A DNA stretch of 64,000 nt from Prolixibacteraceae bacterium (GTDB taxonomy: Bacteria > Bacteroidota > Bacteroidia > Bacteroidales > Prolixibacteraceae): NCBI GenBank assembly GCA_028282705.1, contig JANQHI010000080.1, forward strand, positions 1 to 64,000, in the 5' to 3' direction. How positions within the stretch are numbered: the first letter of the stretch is position 1; every line of letters begins with the position of its first letter. The position numbers and the translations under genes were made by a program. A model generated the notes under the pieces. That model was not told the DNA's origin, ran no database searches, and saw only the letters and a program-made list of their open reading frames with translations. Below are positions 44,331-52,958 of this stretch, piece by piece.

Positions 44331-45263
44331 ATGTTTTTTTCACTAAGAAAAATAGCAACCATCATTGGGTTAGGTATATTCCTTTCATCTACAGGGCAGG
44401 AAGAGAATTTGGAAAAGAACATGGCTTGTTTAAAATGCCATGAAAACCAAACATATAGTTTTTATAATGAATGGACAGAGTTTCAGGAAAAAAGGCTGAT
44501 GAACCCATTTTATATCCTTAATGGGCAGCATTTTGCTTCAAGTGTTCATGGGAGCTTTAAATGTACTGATTGCCACTCCCCTGATTATGAAGCTTACCCA
44601 CATGATGCAGAATTAAAGCTAGAGCCTTTAAACACTTGCCTTGATTGCCATGGAGGTGATGAAACCTATGCCACCTATAAGTTTGATCAGATTGGTGAGG
44701 AGTTTGAAAAAAGTGTCCACTTTTCTATTTCAGGAGAGAGCTTTACCTGCTCAAAATGCCACAACCAACACTACTATATGGTTACTGCCAGAAAAAGCAC
44801 CACTGTAAAAGAAATAGTAGCCTATAACAATCAAATGTGCTTGTCATGCCATGAGGATGGAAGCAAGTACCAATTGTTATCAGAACATGCCTCTCCACAA
44901 CTATCAGTTGTGCATGACTGGCTACCTAATCAGGAGCTACATTTTGACCATGTGAGGTGTATTGAATGCCATACTGAAGCCACTGATTCATTTTTGGTAT
45001 CACATAATGTATTGCCTAAAGGCCAGGCTGTGAAAAAATGTGTACAATGCCACTCTTCCAACACTATGCTGAAAGCTTCCCTTTATAAATATGAAAATAT
45101 CCAGGCGCGTGAAGATGGTGGGCTTAGTACCATTATTGCCAATCAATCATACATAATTGGTGCTAACCAGGTACCTTTCCTGAAAACCCTAAGTATCATC
45201 ATTTTTTTATGTGTGGTTGGAGGAATAGCATTTCATATTGTACTCAGGATAATTAAAAGTTAG
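44331..45263 (+). CDS. Heptahaem c-type cytochrome with C-terminal membrane anchor
   Basis: The 310 residues carry an N-terminal signal (IATIIGLGIFLSST) and seven CxxCH motifs: CLKCH, CTDCH, CLDCH, CSKCH, CLSCH, CIECH and CVQCH. A membrane helix (LSIIIFLCVVGGIAFHIVL, which contains a histidine) ends the protein. I choose ATG 44331 because the longer frame from 44232 overlaps the previous gene by 37 nt and lacks a signal sequence at its start. The cytochrome b gene starts 4 nt after its end, so the two likely form one inner-membrane complex that takes electrons from quinol to periplasmic haems. Confidence 0.92.
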   Translation: MFFSLRKIATIIGLGIFLSSTGQEENLEKNMACLKCHENQTYSFYNEWTEFQEKRLMNPFYILNGQHFASSVHGSFKCTDCHSPDYEAYPHDAELKLEPLNTCLDCHGGDETYATYKFDQIGEEFEKSVHFSISGESFTCSKCHNQHYYMVTARKSTTVKEIVAYNNQMCLSCHEDGSKYQLLSEHASPQLSVVHDWLPNQELHFDHVRCIECHTEATDSFLVSHNVLPKGQAVKKCVQCHSSNTMLKASLYKYENIQAREDGGLSTIIANQSYIIGANQVPFLKTLSIIIFLCVVGGIAFHIVLRIIKS

Positions 45264-45267
45264 TATC

Positions 45268-45888
45268 ATGGCAGAAGAAAAACTTTATCTATATCCAGTT
45301 TGGCTAAGGATTTGGCATGGGGTCAATGCCATTGGGATCTTGGTTCTGATCATTACAGGTATAAGCCTGCAGTTTTCAAATACTGAATTTTCACTGATCA
45401 ATTTTGAGTTGGCTATTAACCTACACAATATTTTTGGTGTGATTGTTAGCATCAGCTACCTGGTTTTCTTTGTAGGCAACCTGGTAACACCCAACAAAAA
45501 GTATTACCACATAAAAAGAAAGAAACAGTTTAGAAGGCTTGTAAAGCAAGGTGTTTTTTACATGAGTGGCATGTTTAAAGGAGAAGACCCTCCCTACCCT
45601 ATTTCTGAAAAAAGAAAATTCAACCCATTACAAAAATATTCCTATGTGGTGGTAATGTACCTCTTTCTCCCCATTACCATTATCACAGGAATAGCCCTGT
45701 TATTCCCTGAACTGATCATTGAAGATGTATATTCAATCAGTGGGATTTTCCTGACTGCTGTACTACATGCTGCTTTGGGTTTTATGATCTCTATTTTCCT
45801 GATTATCCATATTTATGTAGCAGCCCTTGGCAGAAACCCACTGCAGAATTTTAAAAGTATAATCAATGGATATCATGAACCAGGCTGA
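45268..45888 (+). CDS. Di-haem cytochrome b membrane subunit
   Basis: The 206-residue protein has four membrane helices and histidines placed for two b haems: RIWHGVNAIG (His17), INLHNIFGV, VLHAALGF and LIIHIYVAALG. It belongs with the cytochrome b561 / formate dehydrogenase gamma-type membrane subunits that exchange electrons with the quinone pool. Tight coupling to the heptahaem cytochrome (4 nt) suggests a quinol:cytochrome c oxidoreductase resembling in parts the CbcL-type proteins of Geobacter. Confidence 0.9.
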   Translation: MAEEKLYLYPVWLRIWHGVNAIGILVLIITGISLQFSNTEFSLINFELAINLHNIFGVIVSISYLVFFVGNLVTPNKKYYHIKRKKQFRRLVKQGVFYMSGMFKGEDPPYPISEKRKFNPLQKYSYVVVMYLFLPITIITGIALLFPELIIEDVYSISGIFLTAVLHAALGFMISIFLIIHIYVAALGRNPLQNFKSIINGYHEPG

Positions 45889-45947
45889 TTTGGTAAGTTA
45901 GCCAATAGATAGCTTGGCTTTTCATGGTAAACTCTAAATGTTGAATC

Positions 45948-47450
45948 ATGAAATTACCAAGGTCATTACAAAATTGGATATCAATTATTGGTGCATCAAT
46001 TGCTGCCCTGAATATTATTTTCATTGTTTTTTTATTCCTGATCACCAGCATTTTTGATGTGGGAAGCTCATATGTTGGGCTTTTCATTTATATCATCCTG
46101 CCTGTATTCCTGGTAACAGGGCTTTTATTGATCCCAATTGGGATGTACATTACAAAGAAAAAGTGGAAAAAAAAGGAGCTTATTGAATCAAAACCAGATT
46201 GGCCTATTGTTGATTTTAATAACCAGGGTACACGTAATGCAGCAATCATATTTTCTATTGGTACAGTTGTGTTATTGATCTTTTCAGCAGTAGGCAGTTA
46301 TGAAGCTTTTCATTACACAGAGTCTGTTGAATTTTGTGGCAAACTTTGCCACCAGGTCATGAAACCTGAATATGTTGCTTACCATGAATCCTCCCATGAA
46401 AGGGTTTCATGTGTTGAATGCCATGTGGGCACTGGAGCTGATTGGTTTGTAAAAAGTAAATTATCAGGGCTATACCAAGTTTATGCTGTTTTGGCAGATG
46501 TTTACCCACGCCCCATCCCTACCCCAATCCATGATTTGCGCCCTGCTCAGGAAACCTGTGAGCAATGCCACTGGCCTGAAAAATTTTATGACAGGAAATT
46601 AAGGATAAAAAAAACCTACCTGGGAGATGAAGGCAATACTGAGTGGCAGATCCACATGCAAATGAAAACCAGTTCTGAACACCAGTCTATGGGCATTTCA
46701 GAAGGGATACACTGGCATATAAACCCCAATGTAAAAATTGAATACATTGCTTCTGATGAAAAAAGGATGAACATCCCTTGGGTTAAATATACTAACCTGA
46801 AAACAAGGGAAACAGTTATTTATGAAGATGAAGGAAACAAGCTGCCACAGCACCAACTTGACTCTTTACAGGTTAGGGTAATGGATTGCCTGGATTGCCA
46901 TAACAGGCCTTCACATGACTATCAAATACCCCAAAATTTTATTGATGAATACCTTTCATCTGGAGCAATTTTAGCAAGCATCCCAGATATAAAACTGGTT
47001 TCAATGGATGTTCTTAACCAGGACTACCCGACCACTGATAGTGCCTTAATAGCTATCAGGGAACAGGTTATGGAATATTATGATATTATGTATCCTGAAA
47101 TACTTGAGTCAAACAAAGCCAACATAGAAAAAGCAATTACCACAATACAGGAAGGCTACCAACATAATTTTTTCCCTGAAATGGGGGTAAAATGGAGTGC
47201 ATACCCTAACCACCTGGGGCATATTGAAACCATTGGGTGTGTGAGGTGCCACAATGATAAACATACTAATTCCAAGGGGGTTACCATTTCGCGCGATTGC
47301 AACCTTTGCCATATCATAACAGCACAAGGGTGTCCTGAAAACCTTGAAGTTTCCAATCCATTAAAACCTTTGGAGTTCAAACATCCTGTTGATATACAGG
47401 AAGCCTGGCGCACACAATTTTGTGCCGACTGCCATGCAACCCTTTACTAA
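45948..47450 (+). CDS. NapC/NirT-like multihaem cytochrome c with a CX3CH motif
   Basis: The 500-residue protein has three N-terminal membrane helices (about 14-36, 41-66 and 98-118) and a large periplasmic haem domain. The first haem site is FCGKLCHQVMKPEY, a C-x3-CH spacing. Six CxxCH sites follow: CVECH, CEQCH, CLDCH, CVRCH, CNLCH and CADCH. The region after the first site (KPEYVAYHESSH) is like the quinol-binding NapC/NrfH family. It should accept electrons from menaquinol and pass them outward. Related proteins with the same first-site spacing occur in Geobacter-type bacteria (from memory). Confidence 0.9.
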   Translation: MKLPRSLQNWISIIGASIAALNIIFIVFLFLITSIFDVGSSYVGLFIYIILPVFLVTGLLLIPIGMYITKKKWKKKELIESKPDWPIVDFNNQGTRNAAIIFSIGTVVLLIFSAVGSYEAFHYTESVEFCGKLCHQVMKPEYVAYHESSHERVSCVECHVGTGADWFVKSKLSGLYQVYAVLADVYPRPIPTPIHDLRPAQETCEQCHWPEKFYDRKLRIKKTYLGDEGNTEWQIHMQMKTSSEHQSMGISEGIHWHINPNVKIEYIASDEKRMNIPWVKYTNLKTRETVIYEDEGNKLPQHQLDSLQVRVMDCLDCHNRPSHDYQIPQNFIDEYLSSGAILASIPDIKLVSMDVLNQDYPTTDSALIAIREQVMEYYDIMYPEILESNKANIEKAITTIQEGYQHNFFPEMGVKWSAYPNHLGHIETIGCVRCHNDKHTNSKGVTISRDCNLCHIITAQGCPENLEVSNPLKPLEFKHPVDIQEAWRTQFCADCHATLY

Positions 47451-47517
47451 ATTTATTAAACTGAATGAATTCTAATCTGTTGTGCATATATTAGCATAAC
47501 CATTCAAACTTTAAGTA

Positions 47518-50500
47518 ATGCAGAAACTTATTTCTTTCCTATTTTCCATGCTTTTCACTGGCATATTGATAACAGTATTTGCCATTTCCATTGCTTATGC
47601 CACATTTATTGAAAATGATTATGGCACCCAAACAGCCAAAATCCTGATCTACAATTCCAGGTGGTTTGAGTTCCTTCTACTTCTGATCATGATCAATTTA
47701 ACAGGAAGCATATTTGTAAATAAGCTGATCAGCAAAAAAAAGTGGACCATTTTTCTGTTCCACCTGGCATTCATTATCATTATTATAGGTGCAGCAATTA
47801 CACGTTACACAAGTTTTGAAGGAAGCATGCACATAAGAGAAGGAAGCACCTCTTCACAAATTATTTCAGAGAGTACTTATGTAACCATCAAAGCAAAAAA
47901 AGGCAACCAGGAATCCATAAAACAGAAAGAGGTAAAATTTTCAGGCTATACAGGCAATAAATTCAAGGAAGAAATTTACATAGATGAACAAAAGGTTACC
48001 ATTAAAAGCCAGCAGTTTGTTCCATCAGCAGCTGAAACAGTTGTGGAAGACCCAACTGGAAGCCCCATACTGGCTGTCCTGGCTGTGGGTACTGAAATGC
48101 AAAGGGCTGATTTTATCTTAAAACCAGGGCAAACAAAGCTGGTGAAAGGGCTCACATTTGGTTTTTCTTCAAAAGATGAACAGGCAAATATTTCATTTAC
48201 TGAAAAGAATGGGCAAATATTCTTTACTTCATCTGATACCATCTTAAAGTACAGCACAATGGGGTCAGCTCCTGAAAAACTGGCTCCAGGGCAACAACAT
48301 CCATTCTCTGAGAACAAGGTTTTCCAGCTGGGTTACACAAGCTTTATGCTGAAAAAGTTCTATCAGAAAGGAAGCACCAGGCTTATCCATGTCCCACAAC
48401 ACAATGGGGCAATAGGGCAAGATGCCCTTCATGTAGCAATAAGCCTTGGAAACCAATCCAGGGAACTTTTTGTTTTTGGCACAAAGGGAGTAATTGGGCA
48501 ACCTGCCCAAACAAGCATAAATGGGATTGAGGTCGCTGTATCATATGGTGCCAAACTAATAAAATTACCTTTCTCCCTAAAATTGAATGATTTCCAACTG
48601 GAAAGGTATCCTGGCTCAAACAGCCCCTCTTCTTATGCCAGTGAAGTGGTTTTAATTGACAAAACAAACCAAAGAGAATTCCCATATAGGATTTTTATGA
48701 ATAACATCCTGAAATATAAAGGATACAGGTTTTTCCAATCATCATTTGACCAGGATGAAAAAGGGACAATCCTATCAGTAAACCATGATTTTTGGGGTAC
48801 ATTCACCACATACATTGGATACCTGATTATGGTCTTGGGCATGGTCTTTACTTTATTCAATAAAAACAGCAGGTTTAAAAGGCTGGTCAGGGCTTCTACA
48901 AAACTAAGAGTAGAAAAAGCTAAATATTTTACTGTTTTGGGTTTGGGTGTGCTGCTTTCTTTTACGTTAACTGCCCAAACAAATGAAGGGCAACCCATTA
49001 ATAAACAGCATATAAATAAGTTCAGGGAATTGCTTGTCCAAACCAACAAAGGCAGGATTGAACCTGTAAACACCCTGGCTTCTGAAATTTTGCGTAAAGT
49101 TTCGCGCGAAAACAATATAAATGGAATGCCTGCGGCTGAAGTTTTCCTTGATATGCAAATCCATCCTGAAAAATGGAAAAATATACCACTGATCAAAGTT
49201 TCAAACCCCAGGCTTAGAAAGATTATTGGTATTGCTGACAACTTGGCTCCCTTAAATTCAGTGGTTACACAGGGTACTCATGGGGGGTATAAACTACAAG
49301 GACCGGTACAGAAAGCTTATGAAAAAAAGCCCGCTTTAAGGGATAAATTTGATAAGGAGGTCATCAATGTTGATGAAAGGGTAAATATATTGATAGGTGT
49401 ACTTTCAGGGCAGTTTTTATCAATTTTCCCTGTCCCCAATGATGAAAACAATAAATGGGTATCTGTTGCCAATGGCAACCTGTTAGGAGAAAAAGGGCAT
49501 GATGAAGCAAATGCCCTGTTAACTGGTTATTTCAGGTCAGTACAAGAGGCTATGGGAAATGGTAACTGGGCAAAAGCTGATGAAAAATTGAAAAAATTGA
49601 AAGAAAACCAATTGACCTTTGGTACACAGCTAATACCACCTACTGCCAAGATTAAACTGGAAGTTTTTTATACCCATTTCAACATTTTTGGTAAACTGGC
49701 AAAAGCATATCTGTTTACAGGATTGTTTTTCCTATTGCTTTTATTTATATCCCTTTTCAAGCCAAAACTGCATTTCAGGGTACCCATAAAAATTATTAGT
49801 ATCCTAATCATACTCCTATTTATTACCCACACTGCAGGATTGGGAATAAGGTGGTATATATCAAGCCATGCCCCCTGGAGCAATGGATATGAATCCATGA
49901 TCTTTATTAGTTGGGCAACCTGCCTGGCTGGGTTGGCTTTTGCGCGCAGGTCACAGATCACTCTCTCACTTACAACCATACTTGCAGCTTTAACATTACT
50001 GGTAGCTGGGATGAGTTGGATGAGTCCTGAAATCACCAACCTGGTACCTGTCCTTAAATCCTATTGGCTAATTGTCCATGTGGCTATTATAACTGCCAGT
50101 TATGGGTTCCTGGGCATAGGAGCCTTACTTGGGTTGTTAAACCTAATTTTGATGACTTTGAGGACATCCAGCAATATTTCCAGGCTGACAATCACTATTA
50201 AAGAGTTAGTATACATCATTGAGATGGCCCTTATCATTGGTTTATTTATGCTCACCATAGGTTCATTCATTGGAGGGGTATGGGCAAATGAATCTTGGGG
50301 GCGTTATTGGGGCTGGGATCCCAAAGAAACCTGGGCATTGGTAACCATATTGGTTTATTCTTTTATTATACATATGCACAAAATACCTGGATTCAAAGGG
50401 CATTTCCAGGTTAGTGCAGCAGCTCTTGTTGGTTTTGGGTCAGTATTAATGACCTACTTTGGGGTAAATTATTATTTATCTGGATTGCATTCATATGCAG

Positions 50501-50634
50501 GGGGTGAAGCTGTCCCTATACCTGTTGGGGTTTATATAGCCATAGTTATTGTGGTTATGATGATTTTTTTAGCTTATATATCAGAACACTATTCAAAAAA
50601 TAAAAAAAGTGTGGTCATTGTTGACGATTTGTGA
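47518..50634 (+). CDS. Cytochrome c biogenesis protein, ResB-CcsA fusion (System II)
   Basis: A 1038-residue membrane protein that exports haem and attaches it to CxxCH apocytochromes. The N-terminal ResB/CcsB part (about 1-460) has several helices and a large periplasmic domain. An intervening periplasmic segment (about 480-720) precedes the CcsA part, whose helices carry the haem-handling Trp-rich motif WGRYWGWDPKETWAL and flanking histidines (IIHMHKI, GLHSYAGGEA). The fusion is the usual form in Bacteroidota. It closes the cytochrome cluster and would serve the 22 haem sites encoded upstream. Confidence 0.94.
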   Translation: MQKLISFLFSMLFTGILITVFAISIAYATFIENDYGTQTAKILIYNSRWFEFLLLLIMINLTGSIFVNKLISKKKWTIFLFHLAFIIIIIGAAITRYTSFEGSMHIREGSTSSQIISESTYVTIKAKKGNQESIKQKEVKFSGYTGNKFKEEIYIDEQKVTIKSQQFVPSAAETVVEDPTGSPILAVLAVGTEMQRADFILKPGQTKLVKGLTFGFSSKDEQANISFTEKNGQIFFTSSDTILKYSTMGSAPEKLAPGQQHPFSENKVFQLGYTSFMLKKFYQKGSTRLIHVPQHNGAIGQDALHVAISLGNQSRELFVFGTKGVIGQPAQTSINGIEVAVSYGAKLIKLPFSLKLNDFQLERYPGSNSPSSYASEVVLIDKTNQREFPYRIFMNNILKYKGYRFFQSSFDQDEKGTILSVNHDFWGTFTTYIGYLIMVLGMVFTLFNKNSRFKRLVRASTKLRVEKAKYFTVLGLGVLLSFTLTAQTNEGQPINKQHINKFRELLVQTNKGRIEPVNTLASEILRKVSRENNINGMPAAEVFLDMQIHPEKWKNIPLIKVSNPRLRKIIGIADNLAPLNSVVTQGTHGGYKLQGPVQKAYEKKPALRDKFDKEVINVDERVNILIGVLSGQFLSIFPVPNDENNKWVSVANGNLLGEKGHDEANALLTGYFRSVQEAMGNGNWAKADEKLKKLKENQLTFGTQLIPPTAKIKLEVFYTHFNIFGKLAKAYLFTGLFFLLLLFISLFKPKLHFRVPIKIISILIILLFITHTAGLGIRWYISSHAPWSNGYESMIFISWATCLAGLAFARRSQITLSLTTILAALTLLVAGMSWMSPEITNLVPVLKSYWLIVHVAIITASYGFLGIGALLGLLNLILMTLRTSSNISRLTITIKELVYIIEMALIIGLFMLTIGSFIGGVWANESWGRYWGWDPKETWALVTILVYSFIIHMHKIPGFKGHFQVSAAALVGFGSVLMTYFGVNYYLSGLHSYAGGEAVPIPVGVYIAIVIVVMMIFLAYISEHYSKNKKSVVIVDDL

Positions 50635-50718
50635 AAGCTTTAGAAAAGGAATTTGGTTTCCAGCAACAGATTGAAACTGATTTTTATTTATTTTGCATGT
50701 TTTAATAATAAATTCTGA

Positions 50719-51765
50719 ATGCAAGAATACATTGATCTTCTAAAAGACTTGATCAGCACACCTTCAATAAGCAGGGATGAGGAAAATGCAGCTGCAGTTA
50801 TGCGCAAATTCCTGATTGGGAAAGGCATCCAGTTCAATATAAAAAAACACAACACCTGGGCACTAAACAAATATTTTACTGAAGGGAAACCTGTCATCCT
50901 TTTAAATTCACATATTGATACAGTAAAACCCGTCAAAGGTTGGACTGTTGACCCCTACCAACCATTTGAAGAAGAGGATAAGATCACAGGGCTTGGGAGC
51001 AATGACGCAGGAGGGCCACTGGTGTCATTATTGGCCACTTTTATCCATTTCTACCATAGGATTGACCTGCCTTACAACCTGGTTTTTGCTGCCACTGCTG
51101 AAGAAGAGATATCAGGAATTAATGGTATTGAATGTATATTAAATGATATCCCAAAGGCTGATTTTGCCATAGTGGGAGAACCCACAGGGATGAACCTTGC
51201 CATAGCTGAGAAAGGGTTGATGGTGCTTGATTGCATTGCCCGTGGAAAATCAGGGCATGCTGCACGAAATGAGGGGGTTAATGCAATATATAAAGCCATT
51301 GAAGACATCCAGATTTTGTTAAACTATAAGTTTGAAAAAGTTTCGGAACTACTGGGGCCTGTTAAAATTTCTGTAACACAGATCAATGCTGGAGAACAGC
51401 ATAATGTGGTTCCTGACATGTGCACTTACACAGCTGATGTGCGCTCCAATGAGCACTATTCAAATGAAGATATCTATAAAATTGTTTACACCTTATTGGA
51501 ATCAGAAGTTCAGGCACGTTCCTTTAGGTTAAACTCCTCTGGCATTGAAACCAGCCACCCATTTGCACAAAAAGCCATGTCGTTGGGTATCCATTGTTAT
51601 GGTTCACCCACCACCTCTGACCAGGCTGTTATCCCCTACCCTTCAGCAAAAATGGGGCCGGGAGAGTCAGCACGTTCACATACTGCCAATGAACATATTT
51701 TTAAATCAGAGATATTTGCAGGCATTGAGCGTTTTATAGAATTGCTAGAGGGGTTGGAATTGTAG
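50719..51765 (+). CDS. M20-family deacylase, acetylornithine deacetylase / succinyl-diaminopimelate desuccinylase-like
   Basis: A 348-residue zinc peptidase-fold hydrolase. The metal ligands are visible: LNSHIDTVKPVKGW (His), GSNDAGGPL (Asp), the EEE pair with the catalytic Glu (TAEEEISG), GEPTG, and a late His in ARSHTANEHI. The lid domain includes GKSGHAARNEG. Family members remove N-acyl groups in arginine or lysine synthesis. With argB 10 kb upstream on the same strand, a role in arginine synthesis (removing acetyl or succinyl from ornithine or citrulline) is likely but not proved. Confidence 0.88.
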   Translation: MQEYIDLLKDLISTPSISRDEENAAAVMRKFLIGKGIQFNIKKHNTWALNKYFTEGKPVILLNSHIDTVKPVKGWTVDPYQPFEEEDKITGLGSNDAGGPLVSLLATFIHFYHRIDLPYNLVFAATAEEEISGINGIECILNDIPKADFAIVGEPTGMNLAIAEKGLMVLDCIARGKSGHAARNEGVNAIYKAIEDIQILLNYKFEKVSELLGPVKISVTQINAGEQHNVVPDMCTYTADVRSNEHYSNEDIYKIVYTLLESEVQARSFRLNSSGIETSHPFAQKAMSLGIHCYGSPTTSDQAVIPYPSAKMGPGESARSHTANEHIFKSEIFAGIERFIELLEGLEL

Positions 51766-51781
51766 AAGCTTCCTCCTGTTT

Positions 51782-51797
51782 GTCTGCACAGGCAGAC
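51782..51797. repeat. Short hairpin of the GTCTGC/GCAGAC family
   Basis: GTCTGC and GCAGAC form a perfect 6-bp stem with a 4-nt loop just after the deacylase gene. It is related to the palindrome at 10245-10254. Confidence 0.45.
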
Positions 51798-51869
51798 CCA
51801 ACCATACAAAGGAAAACCCTGAAAAATGATAATATATTTTTACCTTCATAGTATAAAGGCTACTGAGAT

Positions 51870-52637
51870 ATGAACCAAAAATCTTTTAAGCCATTTCTAT
51901 CTTACCTGTGGTTTAACCTGATGGTTTTATCCTATTTACTTTTTTCTTATTATTTTTTTGATGGTTGGTGGTATTCTTCTATTGGCACAACCCTGATACT
52001 CTTTTTTAGTTTCCTGCTTTGGGGCAAAGGCTTTCTCAGCATTGTTGGTTTGATTTTAAAAGCTAAGACAGTTTTGCTTTCTGTCCTTTTTACAGTTGTA
52101 ATCATCCTGGTCTCCTGGGTTATGATGAGTTATATAGGCTCAAAAAATGGCCTTGCCATCGAAACTACAGGCTGGAAAAATTACTACCACGATGTTTTTT
52201 ATATCCTGAATGAAGAGATTATTGTTGGAGCCATAACCTTATATTTTTTGGTAAACAAATGGAAACTAAAACCTTTGTTGGCTTCTGCCCTGCTGGGAGT
52301 AGCTTTCTCCCTGATTCATTTTGCTTTCTATAAATGGATCTTTAACGATAGGGGTATTATCTCAATAGCCACTTTAACCACACTGTTCCTGGTAGGTTTT
52401 GTTAGGAACAACCTGATCTTGCAAACAGGGCATATTGCTTATTCCTGGGCTCTCCATTTTGGTTGGATGGTAGTTATGTTTGGTTGCCATCATATTGACA
52501 TAGGTACCAATAAAGCACTCTCTGAACTTGAAAGGTTTAATATTTTCATGGGCTCAACAGAAATGTTATTAACCTCCTTATTTTTGGCAATAGGAAGCAT
52601 GTTGCATTGGTTTTTGAAGCATAAAAACACAGGTTAG
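51870..52637 (+). CDS. CPBP-family (CAAX protease-like) membrane protein
   Basis: A 255-residue protein with about seven hydrophobic helices. The CPBP motifs are recognisable: a di-Glu in NEEIIVGA (motif 1), FSLIHFAFY (motif 2, His), and YSWALHFGW (motif 3, His). Motif 1 usually reads EExxxR; here glycine replaces arginine. Members are intramembrane metalloproteases, often tied to bacteriocin self-protection or protein maturation. No such genes are adjacent, so the role is open. Confidence 0.75.
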   Translation: MNQKSFKPFLSYLWFNLMVLSYLLFSYYFFDGWWYSSIGTTLILFFSFLLWGKGFLSIVGLILKAKTVLLSVLFTVVIILVSWVMMSYIGSKNGLAIETTGWKNYYHDVFYILNEEIIVGAITLYFLVNKWKLKPLLASALLGVAFSLIHFAFYKWIFNDRGIISIATLTTLFLVGFVRNNLILQTGHIAYSWALHFGWMVVMFGCHHIDIGTNKALSELERFNIFMGSTEMLLTSLFLAIGSMLHWFLKHKNTG

Positions 52638-52958
52638 CTGCTTTTCATACCACCAGTTGAAAAACCACCAATAAAAGACAAAAAAGTATTAATTACTTGT
52701 TTTTTAATTATAAAGGTCATAATTTAGCTTTACTAATTTTAACACAAACACACATGAAGCATTTACTATTTATACCCAAGATTTATCAAAACAAATTTTT
52801 TATGTTAAAATTGGCTCTGCCCAATTACTTCTCTATTTTTTCATTATTTAGAGGGTTTCTCTTAATAGCCCATTTTAAATAGGCTTCTACAATTTTCTTA
52901 AATAGGCCTACCAATTAGGCTATATAACCATCCATAACTAAATTAAAATTTAACCAAT
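52638..52958. other. Non-coding gap
   Basis: AT-rich stretch with no recognised repeat, RNA or promoter. A 61-codon frame at 52697-52882 is rich in Phe/Leu/Lys codons as expected by chance in such sequence and is not supported. Confidence 0.5.

Noticed and set aside
52697-52882. 61-codon open frame between the CPBP gene and the unknown secreted protein
   Set aside because: Composition is that of random AT-rich sequence; there is no family, signal or neighbour support.
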